A DNA stretch of 64,000 nucleotides, taken from the NCBI GenBank assembly GCA_034509925.1, contig CM067529.1, positions 5,897,001-5,961,000 of the forward strand. Reading direction: 5' to 3'. The position numbers and the translations under genes were made by a program. The notes under the pieces are model-generated. The model ran no database searches. It was not told the origin of the DNA and worked only from the letters and a program-made list of their open reading frames with translations. Of the stretch, positions 28,354 through 43,892 are shown in pieces; position 1 is the first letter of the stretch; each line of letters starts with the position of its first letter. The stretch is from Hirudinaria manillensis (taxonomy: Eukaryota; Annelida; Clitellata; Hirudinida; Hirudinidae).

Positions 28354-30156
28354 TCTTTAGCACAATATATTGCATTCTCCAGTTTCAGATATTTCGAATT
28401 GCATTTGTGAAGCGTGCTTAAAGCTGTTGTTTCACCCACAATTAGTTTAAAGCTCATATCAGTTCTCTAAGGTTTGTTAGAATAATAATTTTTTTATCAT
28501 TTTGGTCAAAAAGTAACCCAGAAATGTGCTGATTCTTTAATTTACTCTGTTAAGTGCAGATTAAGGCTCAACTAAATCATTCATTTGTATGAATAGCCAA
28601 TCTTATTATGTATTATACAAATGAGTAGTAATGTCCTAGATATGGCCAAAAGTGTAGCTATGGTTTTGGTAACTTTTTAATGTCTGCGGTTTCAGGGTTT
28701 TTTTTAATGTTTTGATGGCTGTGAAGATTTATGATTAATTACATCAGGTGACATATGAACATATTGTTGCATTATTCTTGTGGATTGTGGTTCATATTTT
28801 TGAACACATTAGGTGTGAACACATTTTGAACACATATTTGCTGCATTCTATTTTAATCTCATGCCAAATTAGATGTTATGTCCTCAGCTCAGTTTCCAAT
28901 TAACTTAGGTAATTAAATGCATGGAATTTTTGCATTTCATTGAGTTCATTCTCATGGCACTTAAGAGTTGAGAAAGGTTTTAATCTCGGGTATAATGTCA
29001 TTCAGAGTCGCTCCACATAAGCAGCACTCTGGGTACACAGATCATCTTAGCTGTTTCAATTTTTTATAACTAATTTAAAATTTGTGCGTTTTGAAAATAA
29101 ATCTGTTCAAGGAGAGGTGTGTTCTTAAAATCGTGTTCTGGTGAACGAGAGTAAAGGCTAGCAGTTGTTGAATTAACACAAACAAATCTATTTACATTCA
29201 AACTCATCTGGTCAGCATCAAAAGTAGAGGTACTTGATGAACATTATAATTAGTGTTTTACTTCACGGTATTCTTATATCATGCGTGGTTTTGGCTAAGT
29301 TTTTTGTCCAAAGTTTGGCATGCAAATTTGGTTAAATGGCGAACGACGGTGAAGAACGCCTGTTAGTGCGTGAATGTTTGCCACTTATCTTGCCTCCAAG
29401 CGTCTCTGACGGTGATGTGTAAATGGTCTAATGCTCATGCCTGTGACGTTAAATAAACTCTACTAACTTTAACATGTGATTGCAAGATTTTGCACAGATG
29501 ACGTGCTTTTTGAAAGTTAAAGGTTACTTAATGGTGACACTAGAAGTTTCAAGTGGCAAAGAAAGGAAGGATAAAGCCAGCATTTTTAAGGAAAGAGAAA
29601 ATGGAAAAGTTTTGAGTTGGTTAATAAACAACGATTATGTTATGCTATTAAATAATGATTGAATAACTAGTAAACTAGTATATATAAACATGATATCATG
29701 CCTATATGTGACATATGGTCTGACCTTCATCTTTTAAAGAGATAAAAAGATCACTTCAAAAGATGATTTAGGTGATATCGTTTTCTCTTCGGGGTGGAAG
29801 GAATCACTAAGTATATGAACTCTATGCGATCGGATATGACGAGAGGAGATAGGCCTTTAACTTTTAACGTCGGTGAAGTTGTCATTAATGACTATGATGC
29901 TATGGAATTATAAAAAAAAATAGCGTTGCCATTCCATAAAATTCGCATTTTGCAAGAAATGGTGGTTCTGAGATACTACGAAACTTAAAATATGTATATT
30001 CTAAGGGAATGCCTGGTGGCTCTTCTGATATAATTTGTTTGGAAATCGGTTGCTTTATCAATTAAATTTTAGACTAGGCTAGCGGCGAGATCCTAGGCCT
30101 TTAACGGCGGGATATTTTCACTGGGCTGGCCTGGAGTAAGTCCTGTTTTGTGTTGA
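28354..30156. other. intergenic
   Basis: This is the PFKFB 3' flank and the upstream region of the next gene. A 60-codon frame at 29480-29662 has no splice context or similarity that I recognise. No element was seen. Confidence 0.4.
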
Positions 30157-31295
30157 ATGTTTTGTTCGCTTCCGCATTATGGAGAGGATGGAAGGTCCAC
30201 CAAAATTAGTTATGGTGAATAAGATAGTATATTAGAAATTATGTTATATATTTGTAGATGCAATCGGCTTGGATGACCAATTCTCAGAAATTAATGAATC
30301 ACAATCATTCGCTCTCGTAACCAAAGCTTCAGAACTAAAGTTATCCTTAAAATGTTTAAAAGAAATGATTCGTAAATTACAAGTGAGTATCATATAATGA
30401 TAGCATTGTCGGTAATGTTTGTTCACTATTCCTTAGGAAGTGAAAACAGAATGTTTTAGCACTAACCAAAAGATGGATTGTGGGGAGGTTCGAGAGGACA
30501 AAAGTAACAAAGGAGAGATGTAAGTTATTTTTAGGGTGAATCACCAGAGAATATCTTTGATTATTTTTTAAACAGTATCTCTGAACTGATGCTCTCACTG
30601 GAGCAAAGCCTATTTTGGTGGATGTCACAGAATGAAAAAATTTCTCACTGTGTGAAACAGATGCAACATATCAGCAACTGTCTCAATATTGATAAAGCTT
30701 CCCAAACTAGACTTTTTAATGGCAATGCTGACTTGAAATCAAGGAACAAGCTTAGCCTTCTACAAGTTATCTAATAGTTTTATTTCTTTTATGTACTACA
30801 CATTATGATTTGTAGTTTTAAGCAACTTGAATATGTCATAAATTGGGCTTTCACTTCAGAATGAAGAAAAGAAAATGAGGAATTTATGGGAAGGCATAAG
30901 GTCATTGCTAAAGGCAACCTTAGAGACAAGGCCATTTGTTGATACAAATGTCCTGAGACAAAATGTTAATAAACTCAGAAATGACTTTTATAGCTTGGAA
31001 CAAAAAGTCAACAACTACCTTCAAACATGGTAAAAATAATAGTTCTCATATTTACATATTGTTGTGATCTCATTAATTGACAATTCACATACTCTCTAGC
31101 AAAGAAATGATAAGGATTAATGGGATTCATGACAGAAAGCGTGGACTCAGTGTGTCAGTCCATGGAGCTATGGTGGCTGTTATTATTTTCATTGCTGCCT
31201 TTATTCTCTTATTTGCAATTCTAATCACACTGATGATGGATGACTTGCTAAGTAATTTTGTCTCAGTTTATCATTATCACATTGCACCATCATAA
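30157..31295 (+). CDS. helical protein with a single C-terminal membrane span
   Basis: I do not recognise the family. Six exons (30157-30214, 30258-30382, 30437-30519, 30576-30765, 30860-31029, 31100-31295) join in frame to 273 residues. The start at 30157 was chosen because it follows an in-frame TGA and is the only upstream ATG in the right phase for the donor at 30215. The body is predicted mainly helical (ALVTKASELKLSLKCLKEM, ISELMLSLEQSLFWWM, VLRQNVNKLRNDFYSLEQK). One strong span follows (AVIIFIAAFILLFAILITLMM) with a tail of about 18 residues ending HYHIAPS. The topology is that of a tail-anchored protein or a nuclear-envelope linker. The tail lacks the Pro-rich end of KASH peptides, so I make no functional claim. 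Confidence 0.75.
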
Positions 31296-32837
31296 TGTTC
31301 TGATTGGACTTAATTAATTGTAATATTAACTGAAAATATATCCCAACATTTGCTTTTATATTCACTCTCAACTCATTCTTTTGTCTTGAACAATTATTGA
31401 ATCAAGAAAATTATTGTGGCTTTAGCTTGAAGAATGTTTTTTGCATGTCATTAATTTATGCTCCAGGTTAGGCATGTAATAAATTTATCAAATGACCCAT
31501 GAACGCTCAGTTTTGATTGGTAGAATTTAGTAATTGTGAAGAAGGGCAGGATCTAGGTTGGCAAACCGAGGGCAGGGGATAAATTAGATCTTAATTATAA
31601 AGTTGGTGACCTCCTCTGCACTTTTCACAGCATAAGGTCACTAAGAGGTGAATTGCTCAAAGCAGGGAAACACTTGCAACCCCACTTGCTAATGAAAGGG
31701 TCTATTGCCAAATATTAACATCAGACCTGAAAATCCTGCTCTTGTTGGGGGCAAGCTCACAGTAAATGAAATGCATGATAATCAAACCAAAGAAAGTCTG
31801 GACAGAGTGTCACTTCCAACGAGTCAGCTATTTTGGCCCAGCACGTCAAAGCCTCCCAAAATTCACCTTAATGACTGACCAGCTAATACTCTGAACTCCC
31901 ATCCGATTGGGTGTTATGCTGAGAGTTATTTAATTTTGCCAAAAAAGTAAAAGAAAAACAAGTCAACGTTTACAGGTTTACTCCACCAATTAAGAGATGA
32001 GGACAAAAATCAAATTGATCAAATATAAATCCTAACTCCTTGAGAATGTTACACTTGCTGACCCACTGCATTGCTGACTCATACACATTTTATGGCCATA
32101 CATCCACGCAACCATCATCTCTCACGTTTGAAACAGTCATGTTGGGGAATCGGTTAAGCAATAGAAATATTACAAAGTTGAAATGAACACTGACACAGCT
32201 TCCAACAAAAATAGGAGTGCAGTCAAGATTTTGTTCCCAACACAAACACGCAATGATAAAATCAAAGCATTGTCATCTTGCAGCAAGGTGTTGAATTATC
32301 CTATTTGATATCCACTGATGGTAGAAGCACTTATCCACAGCTTAGAATTCCAATTAGCCTAAATACATCACACAAATAAAAATAGTGACAAATAGATGTT
32401 TCGAGTATTTAGTAAATAAAACCCAACAAGTTTGCTTACATATTCATACTTGATGCTAACACCTGAAAATACACATAACCAGACTAAAACGTTTACTTAT
32501 AATGTTGGAAGATATTTGAGGGTAAAAGCATCTCTTCAGTCTGGCTTGTACACCAAGATCAATTGTCACAGAATGGTTCGTCATATGTTCAATTAACACA
32601 TGATCCTATAGGATAAAAGTCTTCAACATGACTGCAATATCACCTTTTTCCTTCATATCAAGCACCCAATGGCTGAAACAGGCTGGCAGATGAATACAAA
32701 TTTAGGCATATCATCCTGTATATATCACAGACACTGTTTGATAGCAGGCATTGGCTCAAACTTTGCGAATAAACCCCGGACGTGAAATCCAGAGTAACAG
32801 AGTTACTCTAGACCATTTCGAACATCAAGCAAAATGA
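31296..32837. other. intergenic or long 3' UTR
   Basis: This 1.5 kb stretch has slightly more mixed composition than its surroundings, between a plus-strand and a minus-strand gene. No reading frame was recognised. If the minus-strand gene at 32838-33362 encodes a selenoprotein, its SECIS element should lie here. Confidence 0.35.
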
Positions 32838-33362
32838 TTAAGCACTCAAGAAACCAGCTGGGAATGGGCCATACAGGTAAGCAACAACTTGCAAAGTTCT
32901 ATCTTTGTATCCACTGTGCTTCAATCTTTGCAAATACCTCGATAGAATGGCTGCTTCGATGTAATACATGAAAAAGGTAATCAAGGAGCAAGTGTTATCC
33001 ATAATACCAGCAAGTGAACAATCATGTTTAGGCACAGAGTCAAATATTATAAAGACCAAGAGTCAATAAAAGACGTTTGGCCCTACAATCTGCTCACCAA
33101 ACTGCTGGTCTTGAAGTTTAAATGCTGTTTTACCATAGAGCTTTTCATGTGAGATTCCAGCAACATAATTACAGTTCAATGGTGAATGACTCCCAACTTC
33201 AAATGCATGGAGTGGATGCTCAAATGAAGTTTTCAATTTTGCATCAGATTCCTCATAACACAAGCTAGAGCACCTTGTGGTCTGTATTCGTTCTGCGTCT
33301 TTGCTCCGATCTTTAAGCGAACTTTGACGAGAAAGAGTGATAATTAAATCATAGGACGACAT
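32838..33362 (-). CDS. candidate gene with one in-frame UGA, function unknown
   Basis: On the minus strand an ATG at 33362 opens 99 codons. These are followed by UGA at 33065-33063 and then, in the same frame, 74 further codons to a TAA at 32838. The frame is also open upstream of the ATG to about 33473, so the exon may be longer. The first part contains RSSLCYEESDAK-like polar sequence and ends EQIVGPNVFY. The part after the UGA has two hydrophobic patches (LLVFIIF and CSLITFFMYYIEAAIL) and ends YLYGPFPAGFLSA. Three readings are possible: a protein ending at the UGA; read-through or selenocysteine at the UGA; or splicing out from the good donor-like GTGAGC near 33097. I recognise no family. 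The gene lies just downstream of DDX3 on the same strand. Confidence 0.4.
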
Positions 33363-34197
33363 CGAGGTATTGTCAAATGAGCGCTTGCAGATTACATCAA
33401 CAATGGTGCAACGGGCATGAAAGTCACCAAAAATGATCCGTCGAAAACCGAGGTCTTGGGAAAATGCAAACGTTCAGAGATGATATCAGTTTATCTTACA
33501 CCCTTCACCGTATCCTATGACGTCACAACCAAGAGTCATCAGCCACCTTCTCAAACCACTATTCAGCACAGTGCAACATTGGCAAATAGGAGTTAGAATC
33601 AAAATGAAACTAATCATTTAGTACAAACAATCAAGAAACAAAAAATCATGTGATAACACAACTAAATTTCAGAAGGGGATCCCCTTTTTAAAACTTAACG
33701 AGTTGTGCACATGATGCAAACCAAACAATGAGTGGTAGCCTTCTATGCCACAAACTGAAATAGCTTGTACAATAATAATAATAAAAAAAACCTTACAAAA
33801 CATCAATAAACAAGAAGGTTGGTGAAGTAATCCATACATCAAAGCAACATTTTGTTTAATGGATAAAGATATGGAATATTGTGAAACCAAGCTGGCATCA
33901 CATTTTGCAACAAATTGGGGATAACAAATTAGATAAAGCACGACCAACTTATTATTATAATTTTGTCGGTCAGTCCCTTGAAACTTTTTCTTTACAGACA
34001 ACTTTTGAATCAGAGAGAATAGCAAGGATAATTTAAAATTGTAGTGCATAACAAGGGAAACACAACAGACAAAACTTGTATTAAAAATACTATTTATGCT
34101 AATCTAGTCAGAATAAAGAAGATAATATATAACATTGTCAAACTCTACCACCTGAAAAATTTCCAATTTGCGTTCTCAGTGGAAATTCCTATCACTC
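33363..34197. other. 3' flank of DDX3
   Basis: This is AT-rich sequence between the DDX3 stop and the next minus-strand frame. A 126-codon frame at 33669-34049 (minus) has a Phe/Ile/Leu-rich composition typical of AT-rich non-coding DNA. It is most likely 3' UTR. Confidence 0.45.
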
Positions 34198-39534
<5,337 letters not shown>

Positions 39535-39790
39535 TTTTAAGATCAAACCCCAGGCTAAAAAGTACTACCTGGAACATATATCGCTCGCCACTTCCAAGGA
39601 ATGGCGGAAAGTGTTGCCAACTCTTAAAATCGGTTTTGCCTATCCCTCATGGAGATCTAAAAAATATTATTTTAGTGAAAAAATAATTTAAACAAAAGAA
39701 TAAAATATTTGAATTTATTAATTTTTGTTTTATTTACGTAAAACTGGAAATCGGTTCATCGACGCTATCAGACGACCTCTGTGCCGGAAA
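39535..39790. promoter_or_regulatory. shared divergent promoter region
   Basis: Only 256 bases separate the DDX3 start codon (minus) from the start codon of the membrane-protein gene (plus). Both promoters and both 5' UTRs must fit here or overlap the genes. I recognise no specific element. Confidence 0.5.
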
Positions 39791-40476
39791 ATGCATATGG
39801 AGACGCTGTTTATTATTTTGTGCGCATTTTTTCGAGTTTCAAGGCCTCAGGCAGGTTGGTTTCAGACATGCAATTTCATCTGCGGAAACTGCTAACGAAT
39901 GAAATCTTAAATGTTATTGTAGGCATCGATGTACACGAGGGCGTAGACTATTCGAAGGATTTGATATACGTTTTGATAATATGCTTTTCGACCCTGATCT
40001 CGTTCACGGTTGTGGTAAACATTCTTCATTATTGGTACTTGAAAAAACTGAGAAAGAGGTCATTACTGGAACCAGAGACAGATGCAAAGCAAGGTAAACC
40101 TCCTAAAAAAGTTGCTGAAGAGATCGCTTCTACGAAGTCTGTCCCCAAAAGCGAAGAACCCTCAAAGGCTCCTAAAGCTCCAGGGGCTGCTCCCACAGAT
40201 ACTTCTAAAGCTCCTGATGGTGCCTCCATAGATGCTGGGGCCGCCCCTGCAGATGCTCCTAAACCTCCTGGGGCTGCCCCTAAACCTCCTGGAGCTGCCC
40301 CTGCAGATGCCCCTAAACCTCCTGGGGCTGCCCCTGCAGATGCCCCTAAACCTCCTGGGGCTGCCCCCAAAGCCCCTGCCAAAACTGGTGCACAAGAAAT
40401 TGACCCCTCAAAAGTACCTTCTAAAGCTGGTGCAAAAGCCCCAGCCAAAGCTCCAGCTAAACCAAAACCTGCTTAA
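39791..40476 (+). CDS. short-ectodomain membrane protein with Pro/Ala-repeat cytoplasmic tail
   Basis: I do not recognise the gene. My preferred model has two exons, 39791-39854 and 39923-40476, joined in phase to 205 residues. The first exon then encodes a good signal peptide (METLFIILCAFFRVSRPQA). It is followed by a tiny ectodomain (GIDVHEGVDYSKD), one span (LIYVLIICFSTLISFTVVVNI), a basic stop-transfer segment (KKLRKR), and a long Lys/Pro/Ala-rich tail. The 68-base intron has GT-AG ends. Without it a 231-codon frame from 39781 is also open, with a different N-terminus and no clear signal. The tail carries repeats of ADAPKPPGAAP. A linker or adaptor role at the plasma membrane is possible but not shown by sequence. 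Confidence 0.65.
40249..40368 (+). repeat. 33-base coding tandem repeat (ADAPKPPGAAP)
   Basis: There are three near-identical copies of a 33-base unit encoding ADAPKPPGAAP, with an extra 18-base partial unit (KPPGAA) after the first. The repeat lies inside the Pro/Ala tail and keeps the reading frame. It is likely to vary in copy number. Confidence 0.8.
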
Positions 40477-40551
40477 GTCACGATACTTATTCATGCCTTA
40501 ATTACTAAGAATTAAAATCTAGCAAACGTTTGGTCTTGTCAGCAATCTAAA

Positions 40552-40557
40552 TTTATT
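40552..40557 (-). terminator. candidate poly(A) signal of PNP
   Basis: This is AATAAA on the minus strand about 160 bases after the PNP stop. Single-hexamer evidence. Confidence 0.35.
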
Positions 40558-40713
40558 TTTATACAATTGGAGTACTTAGTATTTCATTACCAAATGACTT
40601 TGACTAAGAATTTAAAACTTTAAAGTTACTAAAGGTTAAGTATTTTTCTGGACTTGAATGATAAAAGCATTCATGATCATAAAAGTTTGTGCACCGATGT
40701 GCTTAATCTCCTT

Positions 40714-42323
40714 TCATTCGACCAGTGTTACAATTGATGAAATGAGTTTCTTTAGGTCATTTGATCTTCTTTCTCCGAGTTCAAGAACCTCTTCATGGCA
40801 TGGCTTTCGTCCAGTGTTGTAGTCCATTATGCAAATGTTTGTGACAAGTGAAATTCCGAGACATTTAACCCCACAATGGCGAGCTACCAGAACCTCGGGG
40901 ACAGTGCTCATGCCTGAAATGGAAATGGGTCTATATTAAGCTTATTGTCTAGTGAATTAGTCATAAAAGAAATGTGGCAGTCAAGAGCTTACCTACGACA
41001 TCAGCGCCTATGTTGAGTAGGAATCTGATCTCAGCAGGGCTCTCGTATGCTGGACCAAATTGGTAGCAGTAGACACCACTTTTCACAAAGTCCATGTGTA
41101 GGACTTTTGCTGTATCAAGAGCTATTTCTTGAAGGGACTTATCATATGCACTTGTGGTTTCCTGAAATCTTGGTCCAAATCTGAAATAAGATGAAGTGAA
41201 ATAAGACCAGTGGGGAGTTTTTTCTTTAAATTGGCTAAAATCTCAGAATTTCAAGGTAGCCAAATATCATTCATTTTAAAGAATTCTGAGCAATCCAAAT
41301 TATTTTTAAAATCTACTTTAAGTTTAACAAATAAAATTAAATTTGGAAGGCTTTTACCTAGTATCATTAAGTCCAACAAGGGGATTAAATCCTGCCATGC
41401 CTGGGAGATTAATGTGGTCCTTCAGAATGACTATATCTCCTTCTTTTAGCTCTCTGTTTATGCCTCCACTTGCATTAGTGATTATCACATTACTTACCCC
41501 AATGGCAGACAATACTCTGATACCAAAGGTAACCTGATAAAAGAATTAAGCAAAAGTTATTGCTTCCTTCATAATAATACCTTGCAAGGGGCAATTTATT
41601 TTTTCTCAATAAAAACAAAAGTTGAAATAAAATACACTTCATCAAACTTAAAACACTTATTAAATTCCAACCTTCCACAAATCTTGACCTTCATAAGCAT
41701 GGATGCGACCCTGCATGCACACAACTTCTTTTCCCTCTAACATCCCAAAAACTAATTTTCCAGCATGACCTGGAACTGTATAAATACAATGTTCTTGCAG
41801 AAATAGATGTTTTATGTGTAACAAAATTGCCATTGCAAAACAGTATAAGAACTAACCACTGCTTGTGGGAAAATGTGGAATGTCACTGTATTGGAATGTT
41901 TCTGTGTCCTGAAGTGTATCTACTAGACCCCCCAAACCAGTACCACAGATTATTGCAATTTCTGGTCTTCTTGAACATTTTGAAATCAAAAACTCTTTTG
42001 CATCTGTTATGGACCTTAATTTATAACTGCAATGCAACATTTAGATGAGTGTCAGGTAATCAGTGGCTATAGGCATCCTAGGACTTGGATAAAAAAGGCA
42101 CTTAAAATATCTGCGTAATTGAAGTGAATTATAACATAAATTAAATTTTTGAACAATTCATTAGTGTATTTACCGGGGCAATTCATGACAAGTCGTACAT
42201 ATTTTTTAAGAAATAAACTGTACTTGGCTAAAATTGTTTTCGCTTTTTCGGAAGGAGATAAAAAAAAATAAAACAAGAAACTCACTCCAGCGTATTGAGT
42301 TCGCCCATGAGATCCCCACTCAT
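40714..42323 (-). CDS. PNP: purine nucleoside phosphorylase
   Basis: This cytosolic trimeric enzyme cleaves inosine and guanosine with phosphate to the free base and ribose-1-phosphate, in purine salvage. Six exons (42323-42286, 42026-41857, 41775-41672, 41533-41358, 41180-40993, 40913-40714) join to 291 residues, as in the family. Visible signatures: phosphate-binding [10 protein letters not shown], the loop [54 protein letters not shown], the base-binding GPAYESPAE and [16 protein letters not shown], and [10 protein letters not shown] with the Asn that contacts the purine. These residues indicate the hexanone-type trimeric PNP specific for 6-oxopurines. The frame is open upstream of the chosen ATG to a 3' splice site, so a longer N-terminus is possible. 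The gene is convergent with the Pro/Ala-tail gene, with stops 237 bases apart. Confidence 0.96.
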
Positions 42324-43892
42324 CACTATTAAACAAAGTACGGCTGGATCAGCGAGGTCCTTCTTCACCTGAATCAATTATTTTGATCAAAAGATTGATT
42401 CCAAAGTTCAAAAATCAAGTTTAAGAAATAATAAAAGTAAATTTTTTTAACATAAAAGTAAATCCATGATTTGGAAATTAAGTTTAAAAATGATTACGTC
42501 GAATATTCTTTATTGTTACAAAGATTTAGTTTTGATTTAAAAATGAACAGAAGACAAATTTCTTATCTATCGCTAACCAAGAAAATATTTCACAAACATA
42601 AACAAAGATTTACAAAAGAAGGTAAACATGTTATTTGCATAAAAGGGAAAGCATATCATTGATAAACCTACATGTGAAGTCACTAAAGCATTATCTTAAA
42701 AGTTTATGCCCTTTATATAACATACAATTTTTCTGGAACTATTTTATAATAACGTTAACTCCGTTTTTATAATAAAAAGGTATGGTCACGAAGTCATACA
42801 TTCGTCAAGCCTTATCATAATAATCGACAACTCAATATTTAATAAATGATATCGGCTCCGACTTAACGGATCTAAAATATTTCAATATTTATGTAAATAA
42901 AAACATTTTATTGAAGAATTTTTATTAATTGAAGAGAGTAGTTTGTTCATGGATATGTGAGTTACATACTTGATGGATTGATAAGCACGGAGTTAATCTC
43001 TCCAGACCCGTTTTAACTGGATATATCTTTACAGGACTGATTGGGCAAGACATTCCATAAAGGTTTATCGGTTCGATCCAATAATTTCTTTATAACTCTC
43101 TAAATATAGGTCTGACATTACTCATTTTTACAAAGTCATTTTATTAGTAAATCGCAACTAATTTCAGTGTCTAGGAAAATAACCAAAAACATGTAAAATA
43201 ACCACAATAGCAATTGGGAGCCCTTAAAAACCAGGAGGACACCATTTTTTATGACCAATAAGTTGTCGTTAGTTATGTCATTAAACTTAATTTTTCGCGA
43301 ATAATATTGATGTAAAAACCATTGTTTCCATAAATGGTTGGAGGCCAAATATTGTCTGACAAGAGGAGGCATTCAGACAAGCGAATCATTCGCTCAGGGA
43401 AATTGGCAAGGAGCTCAAAAATGATCCAAGGCTGAGATCCAGTGGTTATTTTATCATATGAAAAGAGCTTAAAGACCCCAGCTTCTAAAATAACATAAAA
43501 TAATTAGAATGGAATGGGCAACGACTAGGCTCTGCAAGAGAATCGACATCAGCATTATTCTTTCAAATGAAAAGATATTTAGTCTAGTGAACTAAATGGT
43601 CTTTCGCGCTGCTGGCATGACTCTAGTTAGAAAAGAAAACTTTTTCAATCATTAATCTCACACACAATTTTAACCTTTAAGATTTCGTTTTACTTTTTGA
43701 GACTTTCCATATTAAAGAAATAAAGTGATCCGCATAATGAATTCGATATAATGCCACAGTTGAAATTTTAAAATTGCAAAACAATGTATTCTACTGACTA
43801 TATGGCCAATTTTTTTACTATTTTCGCTTGTTTATCAACGTCATTCTATCAAAGTGAGAAAATTTTATTTTCGACAAGAAATTCAGAAAAAA
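42324..43892. other. intergenic, divergent
   Basis: AT-rich sequence lies between the PNP start (minus) and the CARD gene start (plus). Short frames at 42471-42662 and 43136-43372 show no coding features. Possible 5' exons of either gene cannot be excluded. Confidence 0.4.

Noticed and set aside
29480..29662. 60-codon plus-strand frame between PFKFB and the next gene
   Set aside because: Too short, with no splice signals or recognisable sequence.
33669..34049. 126-codon minus-strand frame downstream of DDX3
   Set aside because: Composition is that of AT-rich non-coding DNA (Ile, Phe, Leu, Tyr), there is no splice context, and it lies where the DDX3 3' UTR is expected.
40029..40448. 139-codon minus-strand Gly/Ala/Ser frame
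   Set aside because: It is the reverse-strand shadow of the Pro/Ala repeat tail.
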